Positions 1 through 11,010 of a stretch of DNA of 64,000 nt are shown here, one piece after another. The translations under genes were made by a program, and so were the position numbers. Position 1 is the stretch's first letter, and each line of letters starts with the position of its first letter. Source of the stretch: Callaeas wilsoni (taxonomy: Eukaryota; Chordata; Aves; Passeriformes; Callaeidae); assembly GCA_013398955.1 (NCBI GenBank), contig VWPU01003214.1, forward strand, positions 1 through 64,000. Direction: 5' to 3'. Below the pieces are notes generated by a model. The model was not told the origin of the DNA, did not search any database, and saw nothing but the letters and a program-made list of their open reading frames with translations.

Positions 1-2847
1 TCCCCTCTGCCCTGCAGACCCTTCTCTCTTCCTCGGGCTCACTCTCAGCTGTGGAAACCTGCAGGACCTGCAATGGTGGCTGTAAATGAGGACAGAACAT
101 TGGAAGGATGGAGGGAGAATGCAGCAGGGGAGAATCTATAAAATATACATTATTCTTTTTCCTCTGGCAGTCAGTTTTGCATTTAGCTTTGGGGATGATC
201 ACTGGGAATTGACTCAGCCAGTGCTGGAGCTGAACATTTGCTTTTGTCTCCCCTTCTGTTGTCTTGTGGACTAAGTTGTGCTCGTAAGTTCAGAGGATCA
301 TTTTGTTCTGAATTCTATATTTTCTATAACAGTCTAGTGCAGAAGGTCTCTCTGCCTGTAAGTTCAGCCAATTAACTTTCTGTGAACTCCCCTGCTAAAT
401 TTTCCTCTATTTCCATCACTGTAAATCAGGAGCAGCTTTACTGGCCCCAGTCTGAAGTCTCTTTATGTAATTGCAAGTGGAGAGTTTGAAAAGCAGCCTG
501 CTAAAGGTTTTGTGGCAGAAATTCTCTTAAGAGGAGGAGCTTTTAGTCCAGTAGTAGCCTGTGTGTTGTGGAGCAAGGACAGGTACCCAGTTCATTTCCA
601 CCTCAGAGTCTCCTGTGCATGGGATACCTCCCACTGGCTCAGCTTTCTGGTTGAGCAGGTCCAGGACCATTTTAAACCCTGATGCTCTGGCACACCTGCA
701 CTCCCCAAATCCCTGCCTGTCTGCAGCACAGAGCAGCAAAAGGCACTGAAAGCCTCAGCCTGGTGAAAACCTATTGGTAAGTGTTTGGACGTGGAGCCAG
801 AGAAGTTCCATGAGCTCTCCAGAGCAAGTCTATAGCTGTGATGAGTTAAAATCAAGTTCACTAAGACACACTGGGCTCTCAGATCATCAGTCATCTGTGT
901 GGATGGGGCTGCAGTTGTTACAGGCACGCTGTCCGGGCTCTGGAATACTCTGCTAAGGAATCATTCTCAGGACAGCTTCATAATCAATTTTTTATTAAAG
1001 AGTAAAACCAATTTTTTTCTTACTGGACCAAACTGAAAGATCTGTGGCTCTTATCCAGCAGATTTATTCACTTCAAGCCATTCTAGATTATGTCAGCTTT
1101 ATTGAACTATAACCATTAAAGAAAATAAAAGACTGTTCTTAGAGCCCAAGATCTTTTCATTAGAGAATTGGAGAATAGGTGGGAAGGGCTTGGGATGAAT
1201 TTCCTTTCTAGTCCATGGTTCAGGTGTTTGCAAGAAATGATTTGTGGGTGAATCCAGATTTCCGACTGTGTTTGGCCAGGAGAAGAGGCAACGACACTCT
1301 CTGAACAGCATAGTGAAAATAAGGCATTTAATTTTTCAGTATTTTCATTAAGTGAAGCCTGCCAGTTCTAGCCATATGTGCTATTACTTTAATCATATAA
1401 ATGATATATACACAGAAATTATACACAACTCATGTATTTGGAATTACTGAGTGTTCTTTATGCCACTTCTGTGAAAAACAGCCTTTTTAAAATAATCTTT
1501 GAGAGCTCTGAATAGAGAATTGCATTCCTTAGTGTTGAACTGGAGTTTTTAGGCACTGTGACTTGTAGCAGGACGCTTGTGTTAAGGACTGGACACGTGA
1601 TGAGCAGAAAGTCTGTAGAGAGGAGGCTGACAAAGAAAAGACTCACTCTCTTTGTGAAACCAAATCTACCAAGAACACCTTCCACTGAGTGTGTTTTTCT
1701 TGATTTTAAAATTCAGTTGCCTCTTTCATTCTGTGCAGAATTGAGCCCTTGGGATAAATGAATTGTAGGTAAGGCCAGTTCCTTTAACTGCATAGGAAGA
1801 GTGTTCTTCCAGTGCCTTCATACTGGGACCAGTACTGGTTTGTGTGTGTTGGGCTGGGACCCAGTGCAAGCTCTTAGCAGCAAGGAGGCGTTTCTGGATG
1901 TGTCTGAAAGGGTGTTGGGTGCAAACTGACTGTGGCAGCGTGGCCCCACAGCCTGTGCCTGCCTCATGGAAAGGCCAGGGAGGTGCAGAAGCATTTTGTA
2001 GTCCCGTTGAGGGCTGGCACAGATCCCATCTCTGAGACCATCCTGTGCAGAACTCGTGTGAGCGCGGCTTAAACTGCCCACAGGCCAAAGGGAAAAAACA
2101 CAGTGCAGTTGCAGCTATTTTTCTTTTTTTCCCCCAAAGAGTACTGGCTAGAGATCTTATTGCAAGAACTTAAAAAATGGTAAATTCTGAATGATGTGCT
2201 TTGATTGACACTGTTTATCTGAAGATTCTCTTTCCAGCAAACGTGGTGGTGTGTAACACGCACACACACATGTGTGTTCACCTCTCAGACATGCTGTAGG
2301 AGCTGCTTGTCAAATCCATGGGGGCTGTTCAGTCACCCCGAGACACCTCCCCATACCCAGCCATGATTTTCCAGTTCCAGTTACACAGAAACCATTTTAG
2401 GGACATGGTGTGAGAATGCAAACTTTTATTTTATTGCAACCCATTGAAGAATTGCTTTAACACACTTTTCATCGTTTATCTCCTCATTTATATTCAGCTG
2501 CTGTTCTGGGATTTGCCAGACTCAAAGGTTTTTCATTTTACTATTTCTCTCCTTGTTTAAAGAAAAAAAAAATGTAGTAGTTGGTTGCACTTAATAATTG
2601 TCTGGGGGTGAAGTCATGGCTCCCTTAAAATTGACAGAAGGGCACTCATTGACTGTAATTAAGCTGAGATTTCCTTTTGAAATCTGTTTTTAATTATGAA
2701 AACAAACCTTTCCCTTTTCTTTTTTGCTTTGCCTTCTCCTCTCTGCTCAGTGTTTCATCCCTGCTCACTCGCATCCTGTTCAAATGCTCTTAGTTGCAAT
2801 TTGCAGTAACAAGAAGAAATTTTATTTCTTTTGAATGAACAACTTAT
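1..2847. other. Non-coding single-copy DNA, no gene seen
   Basis: No exon, RNA gene or recognisable repeat family was found. Open frames are short, overlap each other on both strands and carry no domain I recognise. The stretch at about 1790-2080 is more GC-rich than its surroundings. Small structures are an exact 12-bp palindrome at 1828-1839 and an alternating purine/pyrimidine tract at 2256-2277. The rest is AT-rich DNA with scattered A or T runs. Confidence 0.7.
2256..2277. repeat. Short CA/TG alternating purine-pyrimidine tract
   Basis: Twenty-two consecutive bases alternate purine and pyrimidine: a CA run, interrupted by one CG step, that switches to TG. The last 14 bases (2264-2277) form an exact palindrome. 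It is a short microsatellite. Alternating tracts of this kind can adopt left-handed DNA under torsion, but this one is short. Confidence 0.75.
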
Positions 2848-3245
2848 GGACTCCACAGGGATCATCCAGCCCAACTCCTCGCCCTGCACAGACACCCCAG
2901 CAATCCCACCCTGTGCAGCCCTGGCAGCACTGTCCAAACGCTCCTGGAGCTCTGGCAGCCTCGGGGCTGTGCCCATTCCCTGGGGAGCCTGGGCAGTGCC
3001 CAGCACTCTCTGGGGGAAGAACCTTCTCATATCCAACCTAAACCTCTGACACAACTTTGGGTCCAGTCCTGGGCCCCAGAGAGAAGGGTCAGTGCCTTTC
3101 CCTTCCCCTCCTGAGGAAGTTGTAAGGTTACTGTGAGGTCTCTCCTCAGTCTCTTCTCCAGCTGAAGAAGCCAAGTGACCTCAGCTGCACCTCCTTTGGC
3201 TTCTTCTCCAGACCCTTCACTGTTTCCATAGCCCTGAATGTTCAG
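2848..3245 (-). mobile_element. CR1 LINE fragment (3' end), minus strand
   Basis: Read on the plus strand, this segment has the usual reverse-complement order of an avian CR1 3' region. It opens with a 'gatcatccagcccaactcct' block at about 2869-2888, followed by a 'ccctgcacagacacccc' stretch. The 'ctgtccaaacgctcctggag' block follows at about 2929-2948, then 'tctgggggaagaacctt', then 'ccaacctaaacctc', and finally a 'cttctccagacccttcac' block near 3202-3219. The element's 3' terminus therefore lies on the left and its truncated 5' side on the right. Only the 3' end is present. No reverse transcriptase or endonuclease region is visible, so the copy is a dead 5'-truncated insertion. The minus-strand open frame crossing it is a by-product of the repeat, not a gene. 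CR1 identity is confident, but the subfamily cannot be named. Confidence 0.94.
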
Positions 3246-4632
3246 CTTTCCTCACCAATTCTTGTGTCTTTTGAAGAGCAGAAATAGCCCTTCAAAGATA
3301 GTTTTTGTTGCTGGCAGCAAGCAGGACATGCTAAATGTCTGTGAAAATGCACGCAGGTTGCCTGTTCATCCCTGGAGCTGTTTCTGAGAGGAGCTGCAGT
3401 CCTGACGGAAGGTATTAGAGTGCAAGTAAGCCTTTAAGAGCTCACCCTGAATATCTCAATGAGCACTCACTTGTCCTACTGAAATGAAAATGAATTTGGC
3501 ACATGCTGGAAGTTTTGAAGCAGTTGGTGGAGTTGGAGCCTGTTTTAGAAATACCCTGTTCTGCCTTCCCGGCAAAAGCCTTTTGATGCCTTCTTTGAAG
3601 AGCTGATTCTGGCTGCAATGGCCACCAGGTATTTGAAGAAAGCTGAGAGCAGTGTTTTCTGAATTTGTGCACTGTAAATAAACCCAGTGGTTGCTCTAGC
3701 CAGCACTGTTGTGTGGCAAGCCCTGGGTTTGTGGGGCCTTTGTGGAGAGGGAATTGGATGTACAAGTCCCTCCATTGTCAGGTAACCTCAGCAACCAGCT
3801 CCTCTGACAGTGAACATGAAAGGGGCTCGTGTCTCTAGACATTGCCTTGCTGCAATTGCGTTTCTATAACAACTTGAGGAGTCATTAATAAATTTGAAAC
3901 ACAGCTTCTCTCCCCAAAGCGTTTCTTGCAGCAGAATGGGGGGCTCGTGCTGGATTTCAAAGAGAGCATCATGTCCACAATTTATTTTCAGAGTAAAATA
4001 TACTTCTTTTTGAATCAGAATTGAGCTGATACACTGAATTAAAAAATCCCTGATGGCTGTAAAATTTGTCCAGTGAGTAGCTTGCTTAAACAAGTAATTA
4101 TTTCTAACATTCTGTAAATTATTAACTCCTTTAAGATATGAAAACATTTATCAGTTGAACTGTTCTTGTAATGTTTTCCCTTCCTATGTTTTTTTTGCGC
4201 TTCTCTTATATCTGGAGATTCAAAAATAACTGAAGATCTTGCAGGTTTATGCCCACTTATTTTTATTTTTAGATTTTTGTATTGCTCACCTCTTAGGATT
4301 TTTCAGAGATTGCTTCTGAGAAAATTCATTAATGATGCTTTTTTGAGATGCATATTTCATGGGATTATAAAAAGCAGCTTCTGAGCCCATTTCTTACAAC
4401 CAATTTGTTCTTGGGGCTGTCAGTTAATTTGTCTGTTCCTCGGTTTCTGAAATAAAACTGAGCTTATCTTGTAATGAGGTGTTTGACAACTGTTACATGG
4501 CTAACGAGAATGAGAAAGTGTAGTCACAGAAAGAGCTTTAGAAACTCTACTAACCTTGTGCACAATATAAACAATATAAATATATTACCTTTTCTTCGAA
4601 GGTTGTACCTCTGTGACTGCCATCCTTGGGAG

Positions 4633-4648
4633 AAAAAAAAAAAAAAAA
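4633..4648. repeat. Poly-A run (16 bases)
   Basis: This is a homopolymer of sixteen A residues. No recognisable retrotransposon or processed gene copy lies upstream, so I treat it as simple sequence and not as a retroposon tail. Confidence 0.9.
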
Positions 4649-5029
4649 GAGCCAGCACATAGAAAACTGTTTCTTGGGTTTTATTTGTTGCATTGCCACC
4701 TGTAAACTCCCCAGACAAATATCATTAAGCTAAGTGCTCAAAGAATTTATGCATATTGCAGCATCTCCTTGTTTGTGGTTTGACTTAACCAGTGAACAGA
4801 TGTAGCATTATTATCATTTACAGAAGGACCTGATTTAGGGCTCTAATAAATATTGGCCAGTGCTCGTACTAACCTGACTTCCAGTTAAAGTTATCCTTCC
4901 AATTTAATTTTTGAGATAGTCGATCTCATTGCAGGTGCATAGGCCTCCCCAGTAATGGCAGAACTTCCTTGGTGCAAATGGGATGTTCTGAAGAGCCTGT
5001 AATTATGGCAGAGGCTTGGTCAGTATTTA

Positions 5030-5260
5030 TTTCGTGGAAGATCTACTGTGGCTTTCTTGGTGGAGGGCTGGTGAAGTGATTTACCTTCCGCAGCACCGCG
5101 GCGTTGAAATGCGCCGAGCGCAGCATCGTAAAACCAGATAAGACAGTTAATCTAAAAGTCCATTGTGGAATAACAAATGTTATTATTATGGCCTGTGCAG
5201 AGCAGCCCAGTGTGTTCCTAGAGAGCAGCCTGGATGATTCACGTGCTCCTCGATTCCATT
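5030..5260. promoter_or_regulatory. Candidate regulatory element: CpG-dense core with E-box
   Basis: Eight CpG dinucleotides fall between 5089 and 5128, including an exact CCGCGG, in DNA that is otherwise CpG-poor. The core is flanked by AT-rich single-copy sequence, and a palindromic CACGTG E-box lies at 5240-5245. CpG retention in a non-repetitive segment can mean an unmethylated or selectively maintained element. That is inference: no alignment was available and no gene start is visible nearby. A chance cluster is the alternative. Confidence 0.28.
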
Positions 5261-7652
5261 CCGGCTGTCCGGGATGAGTAATGGTGTGCTGGCCAGAACA
5301 TGGGATTTTCACAGCTCCTCCTCTTCGTGAAAATCTGGTGTTCCACACCAGCTCTGTCTGCTGTTATTTAAATGTCTCAAATCTCTACTTTCAGAGGACA
5401 AAAATACACAGGCGTTGCTGAGTGAAGTTGAGAGGAGCTCTGCTAATTCTTCTCTTAGTTCATTCAGGCTTGTTACTGAAATCAGCTCAGGAAGCCAAGC
5501 CCAGCTCAGTCCAGTTGCATCTCTGTTGAATATAAAACACCGACTTGGAGCTGTCTCTTGTTTGCCCTATAATTTTCAGCCATTGACTCTGTTCTATGAT
5601 GCCCTCAGGAGGTTATTAAGAAAGTAACTCATTATGGGAATCCAAAGTGTAGTGATAATCACTTGCCATAAACGGCATAATGGAAGAACTTTATAGATTG
5701 TTAAAGCTCATTTTAACATTCTTTATTTCATCTTCTGCTTTGAGTTAATGCAAAGACATTGCAGACAAAGAAGGGATGATTTCTGCTGGATTTGTGATCT
5801 TGGATCAGGGTGGATAGGAGTCGATGAACAGAAGCAGATGGTTCCTATTGGGCAAACAGGGTCAGGGAAATCAAATTAGTGTGTATTTGTACTCATTTTT
5901 TTGCAAATAGTAAGAGCACCAGTCATGATTTCAAGGCCTCTAGTGTGCTTTTACCAGATGCTTCCAATGAGAAATTCTTTCTTTTTCTGGCAGTAGGATT
6001 AATGCACAGTGCCTGCCCAGCACACTCTGTGTACTCCACAGTTAAAAACATTACAAGAATAGAAAATATTGGTAACAAAACCATTTTAGCATAAGTAAGT
6101 GCGCTGTCCCTCATTGTGATATTGAAAAGGCTGGAGGTGGCTCACTAGAAAATACAATACTTGTGTATGAACATGCAGTGAACTGTCAAATCACAAAGAT
6201 TGGGCGGGGGCCAGAAGGAGAAAGAGAAGGATGTTCCTTCTTATGTGGGGAAAAAAGTGACAAAAATGTGGGAGTCATCAATCCCTATTGAAAGATGCGA
6301 TTTCATAGATTTATTTCGTGTTTAACTAGTAGGGATAAGAAGTACTTTATTTTTATTTGTGGTATTTTACTTAAATGTCATTACTGTGGAGTTCAGTTAT
6401 GGGTGAGGTCCTGAGAATGATGAAAATACAACATAATTTTGCTTATTGCTGCTCAGAATTACACCTTAAATGTAAAAAACAGTAGACAGGTAGAAAACCA
6501 ATGAGAATTTACGGTATTTTTTTGGTTAGGTTGTGGTTTCTGTCATATCCACAACCTAATCTTAGTAGAGCTTCGTAGCAACAAAGCTGTTGCAGAGGTT
6601 TTTGATTTCGCTTTGTTCAGGGAGAGCTGAATCCCTGGACCTGCAAGGTGAGAGACAGTGTAAGACAATATGCAAGGAGAGTTGTTTGCTTTTATTTTTA
6701 TCATATGGGTAATGTAGCCTGACACCTTGATTGATGGGGCAGAGCTGTTGGGGACCTTGGAAGGAAGGAAAGGCAAGAAAATAAATACTTGATGTCGCAG
6801 AGATGAAGGAGCAGCAGAAGAAAGAGTGCTGAGATCTGGCTGCAAATGCCACTTACCCAGACTGAGGGTTTCCCAAGTCTGTATGGCTGTGAGCAAGGGA
6901 AATTGCAACACTTGGACTCAAAAAAGAAAAGAAAAAAGGGATGTGCAGATTAGGAGGTCACCTCCCAGGATGGCAAGGCTGTGCCTGGTAGGCAAAAGAA
7001 GATGTAGCAGTAGCTTTTGTTCTCTCCAAGTAATACCTAGGCAGAAAACATGGCAGCCCTGTTCTCCCCACTGTAGTCAATGCTCAAAGGAGTTGGAGTC
7101 CTCATTAAAACATCAAAACAATTTGTTAATTAGCTTGTCCATTCAAAAGTGCATGCACAGAAATAATTGGGATACCTGGAATTTGGGTTTCTGTGGGAAA
7201 GCAGATTTAGAATTTTCTGTCTAAGTAAGAGCAAGCAGTAAACTAGCTGCTGTTTTGAGCAAAACCATTGGAGAACTAGGAAAATACAGATGAAGTTGAT
7301 AAAACAATTCTCGAGCAGTTCATTTAAGTGGAAAAATTACCCCAGGGACTGGATGAGTCTTAGTTTTCCTCACTGTCAAGTGCGTGCTCCCTTTTGTTTC
7401 CTGCAGCGGGATCTGTCCTCACATTATTTTTCTCCTTTTAATATTTTATTATTTAGTTGCTAACGATTATTTTGATCTCCATTTTTTTCCCACCTTGTCA
7501 GTTTGAGAAAATTAATCCAATGCCTGACAGTGACCAGAACTATTAATCTTTTGTGCTTCATTGTGGACTTTCTTTGTATCTTCTTTTCTGAAGCTAAAAC
7601 ACATTTAGCTTCACACTCGTGTGGCTGACACATTCCCTCTCCATAAGGATTC

Positions 7653-7687
7653 TTTATTTTGGAAGTCCACGGAGACTTCCAAATAAA
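7653..7687. other. Near-perfect 35-base hairpin
   Basis: An exact 10-bp inverted repeat (7658-7667 against 7674-7683) is separated by a 6-base loop. Skipping one bulged T at 7657 extends the stem by four more pairs (7653-7656 with 7684-7687), giving about 14 bp of pairing. The outward sequence does not pair. The stem is therefore much shorter than a microRNA precursor, and it matches no microRNA I know. It could be a chance palindrome, a cruciform-prone site or a small RNA structure in a transcript. Confidence 0.6.
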
Positions 7688-7779
7688 TTGAGTTGACCTG
7701 TGCAGCTCTGTGTTTGTCTCCTGCCTGACCCTCCCCTCGTACAGCCAGCAGACAGATTGGAGTGAATATGATTATGCAG

Positions 7780-7980
7780 GCAAGCAAATCCTCTGGTTAT
7801 AATTGCTTTTAATTGCTGTTACTTGACATTGGAAAGTGCCAATTCTCTATTTTTTTTCTAAAAATACTTTTTCTACGGGAACTTTTGTTTGAAATGGTGA
7901 TCTTGGTTGTTGAGTGACTACGCCATGACTAGATCCTGGCTGCTATAATTAGTAGCTAATTACAAGCTTTGATTGCATGT
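7780..7980. promoter_or_regulatory. Candidate enhancer: homeodomain and TCF/LEF-type motifs
   Basis: Two TAATTG cores sit exactly 10 bp apart (7800-7805 and 7810-7815). Two TAATTA cores sit 11 bp apart (7946-7951 and 7957-7962). A CTTTGAT motif of TCF/LEF type follows at 7967-7973. TAATT(A/G) is the established core for many homeodomain proteins, and near-helical spacing can allow cooperative binding. AT-rich DNA produces such cores by chance, so this is a hypothesis from motif spacing only. The hairpin at 7653-7687 lies just upstream. Confidence 0.25.
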
Positions 7981-10884
7981 CTAACACCCTGTTTATTCAG
8001 AAACAAGTGCACCTTTTCTCTGGCTCAGGTGAAATGAGGAGCTCGGTGTTTTGTTATTCTGCCCTGTGATCATCCCCCCTGCACCAGGAGCTTTCCCTTC
8101 CATGAGCTATGGGTAGGAAATTTGTCTCTGTCAGCAGCACTCCCTCACTCTGCATACCCAAGGATGTGTCTCTGTTTTATCAGGTGCTTCGGAATTAGCC
8201 TGTGTAGTGGGGCAAGTCTCAGAGGAGGAATTTGTCCAGCCATTTGAGTCAGGAATCTCTTCCCTGGGCAGGATTTTCAATCCAGCTATCACAACATTAT
8301 GCAAACACTTGCAGACTGGAAGCTGTAGCGTGCTGGAGACAAGGGGGATGTTTATTAATATACTTTGCCTGTGCAAGCTGTAGATAACAAACAACAATAA
8401 CGATGCCGGGTCTGATACACAGCTGCCAGTAAACTGCTGTTTTGTTTAAAAAAGATGATCTAGATAACTCCTCACAAAAAAGCACAAGGATTTTCCTTAT
8501 AAAATTTATGTATGACCTATCATCCTTAGATTTGAATCACTAGTTAAATACCTATAATTTTTTTTGTCTGTGTCACTCCTGATAGTGGTATGTGCAGAGG
8601 ACAGTTTTTATATATGAACCTTAGGAAACAGTCATTTTAATGAAAAAAAAAAAAACAAACCAAAAATTCTTTACTATAATAAGATACAGTTTTGTTCTTT
8701 CTCTGCGTAGACAATGCTGAATTATTTTTCCTTTCAAGCAGCCTCCTCTGAGGTAGAAGAAAATGTTAAGTACTTCAGATAGCTAGAGCAAAGGCAAAGG
8801 TTGAATGGAAATCTCTGCCTTGCTGCTGCCGCCAGCACTGACAGTGGTTCTGATATTTCCCTGGCACTTTTTGTTTACTGGATGGAAATATTTCATCACT
8901 GATATCTTTTTTTTCTGTTAGTCACAAAGAGGAGAATTGGACTTCATCCCTTTTAATCATGGTTAGTAGAGCTAATACAAGGAGAGTCACACAGTGGTGG
9001 CTGAGAAGGCTGGTAAAGTTAGCACTTATTTTTTGAAGAAAAATGAACTCACATATGTGAAAATGAAACTTTTTTCTCACCTTATCCTAATGTTTAATCA
9101 TAGACGTTGCAGCTCCCGTTTTCCCTGTCTGGTGCTTAAGGTTTTGATATGATAACTCACACTGTTCTACAAACTTGAAAGCTCAAGGAAATGCCTGTAA
9201 GCACATATTAATGATACAGTTTTTCTGGATTAAATTCATTTACATCGTTCTGAAAAGAGGAGATAAGTTCAAATTGCTAAATCTACCCGGTTTCTCTCTG
9301 GTGCAATGTCTTCTTTATGCCTCAGAGAGAGGGAAAGGGGGAGACGTGGCTTTATTTGAACTAGAGAGACTATCTAGGAAAACAAGGGTGCTTGGAGTTT
9401 TCATGTGAAGAGGAGCAGACTATTTTACTGAAATAACTTGACTGTTACAGGGCACAAAGTTGGAAGACTTAACTAGTTGTATACTGAATTTACAATGTTA
9501 ATTTAACCTGTGCATGTTTTTGTCCTGAGTGTTGTCTTGAGTTTATTTTAAGCGTTTGAATCAAGGAAGTGCTCACGAGGACCTTACCATCATCCTTAAG
9601 AATGAGTGCACCCTCCTAATTAGCACCAAGAGAGCCCCACCAGCAGCATTCAGAATGGTCACAGTACAAATCCCAGGGATATTTAAAGCCCTGCCTCCGC
9701 TGGTTCCACATTTTGTTTTACATTTCTTGTAAGCGTGATTATTGTGAGAAGAGAAACAGAACCACGTGGAACACCAGCTCTGGATCCTTCCATCTGTGCC
9801 AGAACAGGAGCAGGGACGCTGCCTTCCAAGTTACTGGACCACCAAATGTGCCTCAGTCGTGCTGTCCCTGATGGAAACCCTTCCAAGCAGAGAGCTGCCT
9901 TTGTTCCCACTTCAGGCTTCCAGTAAGGCAATTTGTGTGAATTGGGGTTATTTTCAGCATGGTGAGGTATTAGCTGTAATCTGGCTAAAAGCCGTTTAAC
10001 TTTGGAACCAGTATTGGGAGTACAGGATTTCTTTCACTGGGAACCATCATTATTTTCAGCATTTGTAGAGTAAAATAAACCTAACAAATACTGGTTATCT
10101 TTATTTCTTGCCACTGTGTTACAAACAGCGGTGCTCTCAGCACTACACGTATTTGAAAGTTCAAAGGCTGTTTCACATTAAACACAGCTTTATTCTCTGA
10201 AAATGTATTCTTGTACCATTACTGGAATCTCAGACCTCCCTGCTTGGTCATAAGTCCTCTAAGTTTCCATCACCTCTTTGCAACGATGCTTTTAATGAGA
10301 CTCTGCAGTTCACATCTGGCTTCTACTACTGTGGATGTGTGACAGAATACAAAGGGTTCCTTGTTTAAAAATGAAGTCCTGAGGCTTGTAAGAAGGCAGT
10401 AGCAGTTGAAAGTGACTCTAAAGAAAATCCATTTTAAATGGATTCAAGTCTATGAGCGTTTCTTGTGTATCAAAGGCCTTCATTACTTGTTTATGATAGG
10501 TAAAAACTATATAGGCCATTGCTCAGTATTGTTTTGTCTTTATTTCACTGTATTAATGCTTGGTTACTTTAGGGTAGCATCTATATTCAGTAAATCTATT
10601 TATCTTTATCCACGAAGAGCCGGTGGATCTACATTCTCTGTTCAGGAAAGCATCTCTGCGTTTACACAGCACCAGGTATTGTTGCCCTTTGATGACAGAC
10701 AATGGATAATGTTTGCAGTGGGAACAGAACACCCTTCTGTCCTGTGGGCAGAGCCCCCAGAAAAGGGCTTGGAAAGCTCCCAGGCACTGCCGGAAAGGAG
10801 GCAGAGAGGGGCAGCTCCAGAAGGGGTTTCCTGGCTGGTGGATCCAAGCAGTTGGAAGAGCCCTTGCTAATCCTGCAAGCCAAA

Positions 10885-11010
10885 ACCTCTCGTGTTTTGG
10901 ACAGGGAGAGAGCAGGCGTTTGAGGGAGCAGTTTTTCGTGTGAAAGCGATGTCTGCGGAATGGCTTCGGCGGTGCTCCGCAGCCGTGGAGAGCGTCGCGA
11001 TCTCTCGTGC
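10885..11010. promoter_or_regulatory. Candidate regulatory patch: short CpG cluster
   Basis: About a dozen CpG steps occur between 10891 and 11007, far denser than the surrounding sequence. A 7-bp inverted repeat (CTGCGGA near 10953-10959 against TCCGCAG near 10976-10982) could form a GC-rich stem. The patch is too short for a classical CpG island, and no transcription start is visible. It might be an island remnant, a decayed GC-rich insertion or an exon I cannot recognise. Confidence 0.25.

Noticed and set aside
2755..3174. 139-codon minus-strand open frame
   Set aside because: It lies mostly inside the CR1 3' region at 2848-3245 and its translation follows the repeat, so it is not a host gene.
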